Shown here in pieces: positions 1 to 5,547 of a stretch of 8,771 nt of DNA. The position numbers were made by a program, and so were the translations under genes. The notes under the pieces were generated by a model that was not told the DNA's origin, made no database searches, and saw only the letters and a program-made list of their open reading frames with translations. The DNA comes from an uncultured Halomicronema sp. Its GTDB lineage: Bacteria > Cyanobacteriota > Cyanobacteriia > Phormidesmidales > Phormidesmidaceae. How positions within the stretch are numbered: the stretch's first letter is position 1; every line of letters starts with the position of its first letter. Where the stretch lies: NCBI GenBank assembly GCA_937897665.1, contig CALCPB010000782.1:1-8771 (forward strand), written 5' to 3'.

Positions 1-633
1 ACGGGGCGGTAAAAAGTCTTCGGCGGTCACGCCGTCGTTGACCGCGACCCCCAGCAGCAGGCGATCGCCCAGCGGCTCTGCCACAATGGCGTCAAAGCTA
101 AAGCTTTCACCCGGAGCAACCGTTTCGGCCAGTCTGACATCGACTGTCGGGGGCATGGTGCCTGACATCAGTTGAGTTTGCTCCGACAAAATGGTTTGGG
201 CCACAACTTGCCCGCCCGCATAGTTTTGACGTGATTCCACCGTCGAGGTCAGGGCCAGGTCACGTCCGTCGATTGATTGCGTACCCGTAATGGTAGTAAG
301 CGTTTCTGCGACTAAGATATCGCCGTTGGCCTCCCACGATAGCAGCTCAACATCGTAGGTCAGGGTTGAATACTGCGCCCAAAATTCACTAAGGGTCGTT
401 TGATATTGGTCACGCGTAAAGTCATCTGGCCCGATGAAGTCACTGCCATAAAGGGCCATGAGCTGATCAATATTTTGGGCATTGGCCGCTGCCTCAATGG
501 CTGCGATCGCGCTCGTGAGTTCGGCAGGGGCGGTCTCAGCGGTCTCAGCCTGGGCGGCCCCCGATAGGCTCAAACTGCCCAGCAAAGCACCCGCGCAAGC
601 GACAGAAACGACCGATTTTTTGAACCCAATCAT
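1..633 (-). CDS. Secreted NTF2-like family protein (partial, C-terminus off the left edge)
   Basis: The minus strand is open from an ATG at 633 to the window edge, 211 codons with no stop, so the 3' end is missing. The N-terminus (MIGFKKSVVSVACAGALLGS...) has a short basic start, a hydrophobic core and an AQA-ET junction near residue 29. This is a convincing Sec signal peptide, so the mature protein should be periplasmic or lumenal. Residues about 38-150 (AAIEAAANAQNIDQLMALYG, then FWAQYSTLTYDVELLSWEANGDILVAET in two pieces) have the helix-then-sheet pattern of cyanobacterial proteins annotated as nuclear transport factor 2 (SnoaL-like) family. The rest (SFDAIVAEPLGDRLLLGVAV) looks like the beta-rich tail of that same family. 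No catalytic residues can be assigned and the function is unknown. A TGA lies three codons upstream of the ATG, which fixes the start. An AGGAGG lies about 26 nt upstream, too far for a normal ribosome binding site. The family call comes from memory of similar proteins. Confidence 0.8.
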   Translation of the reverse strand, partial: MIGFKKSVVSVACAGALLGSLSLSGAAQAETAETAPAELTSAIAAIEAAANAQNIDQLMALYGSDFIGPDDFTRDQYQTTLSEFWAQYSTLTYDVELLSWEANGDILVAETLTTITGTQSIDGRDLALTSTVESRQNYAGGQVVAQTILSEQTQLMSGTMPPTVDVRLAETVAPGESFSFDAIVAEPLGDRLLLGVAVNDGVTAEDFLPPR

Positions 634-799
634 CGACAGTACTCAACGTCTCGTTTTCGCCTCCTACCTTAGCGCGGAACGGCGAGGCCAGTGACTTACC
701 AGTGGACAGTCCGTGAGCAGCTGGTTACCCGTTCTGAGCGATCGGCTCTCCAGGCCAGCTTGATAGCGCCGGGGAGTCGAGGGGCAGGGTTATCGTTTG

Positions 800-830
800 G
801 TTTCAGAGCATCAGCTTGTTTCAGAGCATC
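800..830. repeat. Short direct repeat, 13 bp
   Basis: GTTTCAGAGCATC occurs at 800-812 and again at 818-830, an 18-bp period with a 5-bp spacer. Two identical copies on one face of the helix (roughly 1.7 turns apart) could be a tandem protein-binding site, or a simple local duplication. Only the repetition itself is seen; any role is inference. Confidence 0.5.
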
Positions 831-938
831 TTATTAGCTGATTGACAGACAGCTTGAAGGTTGCGGCGTGAACTTCGTTGAACGATGCAGACTCGCATTC
901 CGTGGCCAACGGGCACCACTATTCCAGTGCGCCTGCTC

Positions 939-955
939 CCTTGTCCAAGACAAGG
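939..955. repeat. Perfect 7-bp inverted repeat (hairpin or operator-like dyad)
   Basis: CCTTGTC-CAA-GACAAGG is a perfect 7-bp stem with a 3-nt loop, lying about 73 bp upstream of the DUF2288 start codon. No T-tract follows it on either strand, so it does not look like an intrinsic terminator. It could be a dyad operator near the promoter at about 998, or chance. Confidence 0.45.
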
Positions 956-997
956 TGAACCGCATCTCCTGGCCATAGAGCCCTTTTTCGAACACGG

Positions 998-1003
998 TAC
1001 AAT
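998..1003 (+). promoter_or_regulatory. Possible -10 box for the DUF2288 gene
   Basis: TACAAT is one mismatch from the sigma-70 consensus TATAAT and lies 26 bp before the ATG at 1029. No recognisable -35 hexamer is found 16-18 bp upstream (ATAGAG at 975-980). If used, transcription would start near 1010 and give a leader of roughly 20 nt. Weak evidence, based on a single box. Confidence 0.25.
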
Positions 1004-1028
1004 AAGCATCTAGCGAATTTACGAAGCG

Positions 1029-1337
1029 ATGACGCAGCAACTCAAGCAAGAACTGGCGTCCATGATCGGCCCCGCCGAGTGGCAAACGCTATTGCCCCAT
1101 GCGGCGCGCGACAGCATTGTGCTAGTCAACCCCGGTTTGGACTTGGCCGATGTGGGTGTCGCCGTCGCCACTGACAACGTCAGTTCTGTGCAGCGGTGGA
1201 TTAGTGAAGCGTTGATTACTAAGCCCACTGTGGAGCAATTGGAATATTGGGAGCGCGATCGCAGTCGGCAGTTTCAAGCCCTGATTGTGCAGCCCTATGT
1301 GCTGATTCAAGGCACTGATAGCGATGATGCGGTCTAA
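1029..1337 (+). CDS. DUF2288 family protein
   Basis: A 102-residue soluble protein without signal peptide or membrane segment. The pattern is that of DUF2288, small proteins found in cyanobacteria and some proteobacteria: an N-terminal helix (LKQELASMIGPAEWQTLLPH, residues 5-24), then ARDSIVLVNPGLDLADVGVA (25-44), a central VSSVQRWISEALITKPT (about 51-67) and a C-terminal FQALIVQPYVLIQ (about 82-94). The length matches the family. Function is unknown, and the conserved DSIVLV, DVG and QPYVLIQ blocks do not point to a catalytic site. It lies 87 bp upstream of hpt on the same strand and could share its transcript. The start is the first ATG; the preceding ACGAAGCG is only weakly SD-like. Confidence 0.85.
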   Translation: MTQQLKQELASMIGPAEWQTLLPHAARDSIVLVNPGLDLADVGVAVATDNVSSVQRWISEALITKPTVEQLEYWERDRSRQFQALIVQPYVLIQGTDSDDAV

Positions 1338-1424
1338 CCGCAGTAAAGCTCGCATTTCCTTTCGTTTTGATCGGCACACGGCCCGATAAGCTGAAATAAA
1401 TCTCGTTACGAGCGCACTATCCCT

Positions 1425-2414
1425 ATGGGTCATCGCGTGTCTTCGCAGTCCAAACCAGTTCGGCGACTGAGTCTCTTTCGCACGCCACGGCCCTGGCTGG
1501 CTGCCTTCTGGAAATTTTCTCGCCCGCATACGATTATTGGTACCAGCCTCAGTGTGATTGGGGTGTTTGTCATCGCTTGGACGGTGATGCCAGAGGGGGC
1601 CACGCCGCCGACTTTGAACCTGTTTTCGCTGCTGTTGCCGTTGCTTGCTTGCTTGGCAGGCAACGTCTATATCGTTGGGCTGAACCAGATTGAAGACGTC
1701 GAGATCGATCGCATCAACAAGCCGAACTTGCCCATCGCCTCGGGTGAGTTTTCGCGTCAAGATGGCTGGGGCATTGTGCTGTTAGCCGGGGCGCTGAGCG
1801 TTTTTCTGGCGGTATTGGGGGGCTGGTGGTTGCTGGCGACGGTGCTACTGAGCTTGATGATTGGTACTGCCTATTCCATGCCGCCGATTCGCCTCAAGCG
1901 GTTTCCCTTCTGGGCTTCGACCTGCATTTTGACGGTACGCGGTGCTGTGGTGAACCTGGGGCTATTTTTCCACTACCGGGGTCAGCTGGAGTTGCCGCTG
2001 GGCATTCCAGGTAAGATGTGGGCGCTGGCCGCCTTTGTGGTGGTGTTCAGTATCGTGATTGCGATCTTCAAAGATATTCCTGATCTGGAGGGCGATCGCC
2101 GCTACAACATCACCACGTTTACCGTGCGGTTGGGGCAGACCCGCGTGTATGAGATGGCGCGATTGATTTTGAGCCTGTGCTACCTCGGCATGATCGCCGC
2201 TACGCCTTGGCTAGAGGGGGTTAACTGGCTGTTTGTGCTGATTACCCACGGGGCACTGTTGGGTCTGTTTTGGTGGCGTAGCTATCGCGTGGCCATGCCT
2301 AATCAGGCAGCGACGGCCACGGCGTCCATATCTTTTCCTGACTTTTATCAGTTCATCTGGAAGCTCTTTTTTCTGGAATACATTTTGTACCCGATCGCCT
2401 GTCTGTTGGGTTGA
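1425..2414 (+). CDS. hpt: Homogentisate phytyltransferase (UbiA-family prenyltransferase)
   Basis: A 329-residue integral membrane protein that joins homogentisate to phytyl diphosphate with loss of CO2, giving 2-methyl-6-phytylbenzoquinol, the committed step of tocopherol (vitamin E) synthesis in cyanobacteria and plastids. Both Asp-rich UbiA motifs are present: NQIEDVEIDRINKPNLP at 87-103 and KDIPDLEGD at 216-224, which bind the Mg2+-diphosphate. The first transmembrane segment begins with FWKFSRPHTIIGTSLSVIG (28-46), a block I recognise from the Synechocystis enzyme (slr1736). YSMPPIRLKR (150-159) follows the third or fourth helix. About eight or nine hydrophobic segments are visible. The first ~20 residues (basic, RTPRPW) extend slightly beyond what the family needs, so the GTG at codon 5 is an alternative start. 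Related enzymes such as homogentisate solanesyltransferase or chlorophyll synthase are less likely given the HPT-like N-terminal block. Confidence 0.93.
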   Translation: MGHRVSSQSKPVRRLSLFRTPRPWLAAFWKFSRPHTIIGTSLSVIGVFVIAWTVMPEGATPPTLNLFSLLLPLLACLAGNVYIVGLNQIEDVEIDRINKPNLPIASGEFSRQDGWGIVLLAGALSVFLAVLGGWWLLATVLLSLMIGTAYSMPPIRLKRFPFWASTCILTVRGAVVNLGLFFHYRGQLELPLGIPGKMWALAAFVVVFSIVIAIFKDIPDLEGDRRYNITTFTVRLGQTRVYEMARLILSLCYLGMIAATPWLEGVNWLFVLITHGALLGLFWWRSYRVAMPNQAATATASISFPDFYQFIWKLFFLEYILYPIACLLG

Positions 2415-2455
2415 AGCGAAAACGCTATCCCCGTTGCTAGCGGTCAGCTCAAACT

Positions 2456-2624
2456 TAGGAACAAGGATTAAATAAATTACTGAGGCCAAGCCGGATAATA
2501 TTTCCCCTCCTGGGAGGGGCGGCGGGGTGGGTTGCCCCTGAGTGCTAGGGTTCGAACCCACCCCGCCTACGGCACCCCTCCCGAGAGGGGAAAACCGGCA
2601 CATTATTAAATTCCCGATCCTTAG
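2456..2624. repeat. Compound palindromic intergenic repeat (MITE-like)
   Basis: The core at 2501-2594 is a nested dyad. A 13-bp perfect stem (GGCGGGGTGGGTT at 2521-2533 with AACCCACCCCGCC at 2555-2567) is flanked on each side by its own hairpin: CCCCTCC-TG-GGAGGGG at 2504-2519 and CCCCTC-CCGA-GAGGGG at 2575-2590. The two hairpins are also roughly complementary to each other, so the whole can fold as one long stem or as a cloverleaf. CCGG flanks the core on both sides (2491-2494, 2595-2598). Outer AT-rich arms at about 2456-2477 and 2601-2622 (left AGGAACAAGGATTAAATAA, right reverse complement AGGATCGGGAATTTAATAA) form an imperfect inverted repeat. No target-site duplication or coding capacity is seen. 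I recall similar CCCCTCCTGGGAGGGG...GGGGTGGGTT repeats as common between cyanobacterial genes. It sits between convergent hpt and ypeA and could end both transcripts, although no T-tract follows. Confidence 0.75.
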
Positions 2625-2698
2625 AGTCTGTCGGCATTACCCACCCACGGCTCCGGCCTGTCCTCAATGCCGCATTCCGACTCCCGCATTCCGCTGTC

Positions 2699-3118
2699 CT
2701 AGGTATCGGCTATGAGTCTCTTGCCAATACTCACAACATCATCCGTGGCATAACCCAGGCCCCGATAAAAATCCAGCACTTGCCGGTTAGAACTGCGAAT
2801 AACAATATTGAGTTTGGGACACCCCATTGAAATTAGGAGACGTTCAACTTCGGTCATGAGGGCTTGGCCATACCCTCGCTGCTGAAACGCCGGTGCCACA
2901 GCTAGATAAAACACGGACCCTCGATGGCCGTCGTAGCCTGCCATAGCTGAGGCGATGATCTGTCCGTTGAGCTCCCCGACTAAAAATAAGTCAGGCTGGA
3001 CGGATATTTTTCTCGTGATGTCTTTATCTGGGTCATTCCAGGGGCGAGTCAAGTCGCAAGCTTGCCATAGATCGATGAGCGATTGTCGATCTGTTTCCCG
3101 GAACTTTCTGATTTCCAT
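2699..3118 (-). CDS. ypeA: GNAT family N-acetyltransferase, YpeA type
   Basis: A 139-residue soluble protein with the GNAT fold, predicted to transfer an acetyl group from acetyl-CoA to an amine; the substrate is unknown. The order matches E. coli YpeA closely: MEIRKFRETDRQSLIDLW (1-18), the YpeA signature CDLTRPWNDPDKDITRK (21-37), AGYDGHRGSVFYLAVAP (60-76), the acetyl-CoA pyrophosphate loop QQRGYG (79-84, the Q/RxxGxG/A motif), GCPKLNIVIRSSN (99-111) and a C-terminal FYRGLGYATDDVVSIGKRL (117-135). The length is normal for the family. It lies 85 bp downstream of mrpB on the same strand, so read-through from the mrp operon is possible, but nothing ties it functionally to ion transport. It converges on hpt, with the palindromic repeat between them. 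Confidence 0.9.
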   Translation of the reverse strand: MEIRKFRETDRQSLIDLWQACDLTRPWNDPDKDITRKISVQPDLFLVGELNGQIIASAMAGYDGHRGSVFYLAVAPAFQQRGYGQALMTEVERLLISMGCPKLNIVIRSSNRQVLDFYRGLGYATDDVVSIGKRLIADT

Positions 3119-3203
3119 CGCTATTTTTGCCCGGTCAGATATCTACCGTCTGATTCCCCCGCGGTTGGGCGATCGCCGCCTGGTGACACTCTCCTCTCCT
3201 GAT

Positions 3204-3866
3204 TTACAGCAGACCGCGATAGCGAATAAAGACGAGAATCGTCGCCCAAGCGCCAAGGGCCACTTTGAGCGCAACCAGAATATTCAGCAGCGGAATCCAG
3301 CCGCCGCTGACCAGCGTGCCCAACTCACCGGTCGGCAATTCCAGACCGACTAACGACAGCACCGCGATCACGATGAAAATCAACACCGAGACTTTTTCGA
3401 GCGTAGCGGCACGCCAGCGTTTATAGATCGCTTCCATCCACTGCGAAGAAGAGGTAATGGCCACCAGTCCGATCGCGGTGCCCCCGGCCACCCCGGCGGC
3501 AAATCCCCCTCCTGGGCTCAAATGGCCGCGAATGGCGAGTTCGATGCTGACCAAGGCGGCGATCGTGGCTCCGAGTCGGGCCAGCACAATTGAGGGGGCG
3601 TCGTCGAACTGATAAATCGTGCAAGACGGCTGCTCATCGGCCAGCAAAAACCGTACTCCCATAATGGCGATCGTGAAGACGACCACTTCAAAAATCGTGT
3701 CGTACAGCCGGTTGCGAAAGATAATGCCTGACACGGCATTGGCGACGCCGCTGTCTTCTACCACCAGCTCAACCATTGGCAGTTCAGCCGTGTCTATCGC
3801 CGGGTTGGGGAACACCAGCATTTGTATGTACAGCGCGATCGCGGCCGCGACATAAACCCATCTCAT
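3204..3866 (-). CDS. mrpB: Mrp Na+/H+ antiporter subunit B (MnhB) with an N-terminal MbhE-like segment
   Basis: A 220-residue membrane protein, the last gene of the mrp operon. Residues about 92-215 form the MnhB domain, with the hallmark RGHLSPGGGFAAGVAGG (113-129) and four hydrophobic segments. The N-terminal part holds one transmembrane helix (1-19), an extracytoplasmic stretch, and NAVSGIIFRNRLYDTIFEV (43-61) followed by a second helix. This resembles the MbhE-like end of full-length MrpA, so this subunit appears to carry a piece that belongs to MrpA elsewhere. I chose the ATG at 3866 because it overlaps the stop of the upstream gene as ATGA, like the other junctions in this operon. A start five codons earlier (3881, MGESAM) is possible. 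It acts in the membrane as part of the multi-subunit antiporter; subunit B has no known catalytic role of its own. Confidence 0.88.
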   Translation of the reverse strand: MRWVYVAAAIALYIQMLVFPNPAIDTAELPMVELVVEDSGVANAVSGIIFRNRLYDTIFEVVVFTIAIMGVRFLLADEQPSCTIYQFDDAPSIVLARLGATIAALVSIELAIRGHLSPGGGFAAGVAGGTAIGLVAITSSSQWMEAIYKRWRAATLEKVSVLIFIVIAVLSLVGLELPTGELGTLVSGGWIPLLNILVALKVALGAWATILVFIRYRGLL

Positions 3867-4516
3867 GGCTGATTCTCCCAAATATTGTGCCTAGCGTCTG
3901 GCGAGTCGCTAAGATTGGCGGTGGTCATCTGTCGCGAGCGATATAAACTGACGCTGGCCAGAGTGGGCGGCACACCGTTTTGCACAATCTCCAAGAGTCT
4001 TGGGAGTCGTACGCTGAGGTGATAAGGTGCACTCGCTGCCGACTGAGCGGTCGCCGGGGTGAGGGCTTCGGTAACCGCTATGCAGGTGGCATGAATTTCT
4101 TTTTTTTCTAAGGCAAACTGGAGTGCTTCGGGGCTGGCATAGGGCACGATTTCGAGGCGGAGATAATGGCGACTCAGCGCTCGGCGGAGCGCTTTTAACA
4201 AGGGCTGAGCGAGGGGGGGCTCCTCCGGGGTCGGCTCGTCGGGGTCACAGGGCGCGGCGGCCAACAGGCCTAATCGTAGGCTCATCGACGATCGCACCGC
4301 AATGGCATACAGCGTGATCGACAGCATCGTGCCCACTAGCGCTTCAGTCAAGGCCACATCGGCGGCGCCAAATAGGGCGTACACGAGCGCCGCTACAGCC
4401 CCCACGATGCCACGAATCACCAGGGCATGGTATGGGTTTCTCTGGGCGACCAACATGCCTGCCGTTAAGGGCAGCAGCACCGCGATCACGACGATGTAAA
4501 AGTCTTCAGACATCAT
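3863..4516 (-). CDS. mrpA: Short MrpA-like subunit (DUF4040) with a soluble C-terminal extension
   Basis: A 217-residue protein. Residues 1-75 hold three hydrophobic helices and the DUF4040/MbhD signature FGAADVALTEALVGTMLSIT (49-68), which in full-length MrpA lies near the C-terminus. The NuoL-like N-terminal domain of classical MrpA (about 500 residues) is absent, as in the cyanobacterial type of mrp operon, where this gene is nonetheless called mrpA. After a proline- and acid-rich linker (CDPDEPTPEEPP, 90-101) comes a predicted soluble part (102-217) with RLEIVPYASPEALQFALEKK (120-139) and LSVRLPRLLEIVQNGVPPTL (167-186); I do not recognise its fold. The coding strand has eight consecutive A residues (4100-4107 on the plus strand) at Glu-Lys-Lys codons. 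Two adjacent ATGs (4516, 4513) can start it. Either overlaps the end of mrpG, and a G-run precedes them. Confidence 0.85.
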   Translation of the reverse strand: MMSEDFYIVVIAVLLPLTAGMLVAQRNPYHALVIRGIVGAVAALVYALFGAADVALTEALVGTMLSITLYAIAVRSSMSLRLGLLAAAPCDPDEPTPEEPPLAQPLLKALRRALSRHYLRLEIVPYASPEALQFALEKKEIHATCIAVTEALTPATAQSAASAPYHLSVRLPRLLEIVQNGVPPTLASVSLYRSRQMTTANLSDSPDARHNIWENQP

Positions 4517-4784
4517 CCCCCCCGGTGCTGGAGCAGTAGGCCAACACGTATCCCAATACCGTATTCCAAATGGCTAGAGAAATTAGGGCCAGCACCAGCA
4601 GCGGCCACTCACTGGGAATTTTGAGCAGCAACCCGACCACGATACTCATGGAGCCCAGCGTATCTGACACCGAGAGGCTGTGCAGCTTGAACAGGACTGA
4701 GCGTTCTCCTAAAAGCGGCAAGGTGCCCCAAAACCAAAAGATAATGCCCGAAACAATCAGGCCATAGCTGAGAACATCAATCAT
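4506..4784 (-). CDS. mrpG: Mrp Na+/H+ antiporter subunit G (MnhG/PhaG)
   Basis: A 92-residue protein with three hydrophobic segments (about 5-22, 43-55, 60-82), matching the small MrpG/PhaG family. Typical features are the first helix VLSYGLIVSGIIFWFWGTLP, then the cytoplasmic FKLHSLSVSDTLGS (32-45), where the family usually has RLH...DTLG, and a hydrophobic C-terminal half. The frame stays open upstream to an ATG at 4958, but the extra residues there are hydrophilic, rich in Cys, His and Arg, and only mirror mrpF in another frame. The true start is therefore the ATG at 4784. It shares ATGA with the mrpF stop, which supports this choice and suggests coupled translation. It is an accessory membrane subunit of the antiporter complex. 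Confidence 0.9.
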   Translation of the reverse strand: MIDVLSYGLIVSGIIFWFWGTLPLLGERSVLFKLHSLSVSDTLGSMSIVVGLLLKIPSEWPLLVLALISLAIWNTVLGYVLAYCSSTGGDDV

Positions 4785-5032
4785 AGTTCGTTCATTCGTC
4801 TGAGGACGTGGGCTAACAGCATGAGTGAAGCATTGCCGACGCTTAAAATGAGCACCCCGACGAGGCCGATCATCCAGTCGTCGCGTAACACTGAAACAAC
4901 CAAAATCATGATGGAAGTTTTGGTGGCAATGCTGGCAAAAGCAAGCATAGTTTGCCAAATATCTTCATCTTGCCAAGCTTCATAGATCGGAATGAGTAAA
5001 GCCAACGTCATGGCGATTAAGATTCCATTCAT
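4781..5032 (-). CDS. mrpF: Mrp Na+/H+ antiporter subunit F (MnhF)
   Basis: An 83-residue protein with three hydrophobic helices (about 2-18, 28-48, 53-75), the size and topology of MrpF/PhaF. The acidic cluster after helix 1 (EAWQDEDIWQ, 18-27) sits where the family has its PxxxDR-type loop, but it diverges from that pattern. Position in the operon between mrpE and mrpG, together with topology, makes the assignment secure. An 86-bp gap separates it from mrpE, the only real gap within the operon, and no good Shine-Dalgarno sequence precedes the ATG. Eight codons upstream is an in-frame TAG that ends a nine-codon open frame (5054-5083); see the findings. It overlaps mrpG by ATGA. Confidence 0.87.
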   Translation of the reverse strand: MNGILIAMTLALLIPIYEAWQDEDIWQTMLAFASIATKTSIMILVVSVLRDDWMIGLVGVLILSVGNASLMLLAHVLRRMNEL

Positions 5033-5118
5033 AGGGTCAGTGAAGTCTGCTGGCTAAAGGACAAACGCATCTAAAAACCTCATCAATTAAATGCCAACCA
5101 AAATGAAGTTAGCGACGT
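5033..5118. other. 86-bp gap between mrpE and mrpF
   Basis: This is the only non-overlapping junction in the mrp operon. On the minus strand it holds a nine-codon open frame (MRFLDAFVL, 5054-5083) whose TAG stop is in frame with mrpF eight codons later. No terminator or clear promoter is visible. It may be a leader peptide, a remnant of a longer mrpF N-terminus, or chance. Confidence 0.35.
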
Positions 5119-5547
5119 TCAGCTGTTAATTCTCTTGACTGCTGCCGGTTTGCCCTGCTTGGCTCGCCGTCGTCGCCTGACTCGATGAACTTCATACAAG
5201 CCGTTTTCGTGATATTTCAGCACGATAGTTTTGTGGGTAAACGAAATTAGATAGATATCTAAAAAAATTAAGCCCGGCGTGCGATTGGGTTTGACGTGCT
5301 CCATCACAATATCTTCTTTGGCATGGGGCCGAAGCATGATTTCTACGGCTTCGAAATATGCTTGGGGAATGGCCACTAAAATTTCCCATAAAACGTGTAG
5401 CCAATCCTTTAAAGCTGCTGTCAATGTCCGGTTTCTGGGCAGCATGAGGGCGACGCAGACGCCAATGATGATATTGGCTGGGCTAAAATCAGCGGTCAGC
5501 AAAAACCAAATGACCAACCGTAAAACTAAATCGAGATAGCCAATCAT
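5119..5547 (-). CDS. mrpE: Mrp Na+/H+ antiporter subunit E (MnhE)
   Basis: A 142-residue membrane protein of the MNHE family. Two or three hydrophobic segments lie in the N-terminal half (about 4-20, 24-36 and 50-63). Next come the amphipathic EAVEIMLRP (66-74) and the family signature GLIFLDIYLISFTHKTIVL (92-110), which ends in the usual helix-turn before the soluble tail. The C-terminus is strongly basic (RVRRRRRAKQGKPAAVKR, 122-139), consistent with a cytoplasmic tail under the positive-inside rule. Its ATG overlaps the mrpD stop as ATGA (5544-5547). In studied Mrp complexes, MrpE affects activity but the antiport pathway is thought to lie elsewhere. The family assignment is firm from the signature and context. 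Confidence 0.92.
   Translation of the reverse strand: MIGYLDLVLRLVIWFLLTADFSPANIIIGVCVALMLPRNRTLTAALKDWLHVLWEILVAIPQAYFEAVEIMLRPHAKEDIVMEHVKPNRTPGLIFLDIYLISFTHKTIVLKYHENGLYEVHRVRRRRRAKQGKPAAVKRINS

Larger units (their letters stand above)
634..1028. other. Gene-free stretch between divergent genes
   Basis: These 395 bases separate the divergently transcribed NTF2-like gene and the DUF2288 gene, and must hold both promoters. I see no protein of recognisable family on either strand; the short open frames here have no family-like composition. Two small structures stand out: an 18-bp-period direct repeat at 800-830 and a perfect 7-bp stem hairpin at 939-955. A TACAAT box lies close to the DUF2288 start. 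I see no tRNA, known small RNA or transposase remnant. Confidence 0.6.

Noticed and set aside
834..1085. Minus-strand open frames of 62 and 83 codons in the 634-1028 gap
   Set aside because: They overlap each other in different frames, one runs into the DUF2288 gene, and neither has a recognisable family or a ribosome binding site.
1122..1760. 212-codon minus-strand open frame opposite the DUF2288 and hpt genes
   Set aside because: It spans two well-recognised plus-strand genes and their gap, and its Arg/Gln/His-rich translation looks like an antisense shadow.
2415..2450. AGCG-AAAA-CGCT right after the hpt stop as an intrinsic terminator
   Set aside because: Only a 4-bp stem and no T-tract follows; too weak to call.
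2548..2559. GGGTTCGAACCC resembling the T-arm of a tRNA
   Set aside because: It is simply a self-complementary part of the palindromic repeat. No acceptor stem, D-arm or anticodon arm can be placed around it.
2211..2603. 130-codon minus-strand open frame across the end of hpt and the palindrome
   Set aside because: Its N-terminal part translates the GC-rich palindrome and the rest is antisense to hpt. The Pro/Gly-rich composition is what such repeats give in any frame, and no family is recognisable.
4785..4958. N-terminal extension of mrpG back to the ATG at 4958
   Set aside because: The added 58 residues are hydrophilic, rich in Cys, His and Arg, lie fully inside mrpF in another frame and have no counterpart in MrpG. 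The ATGA junction at 4784 fits the rest of the operon.
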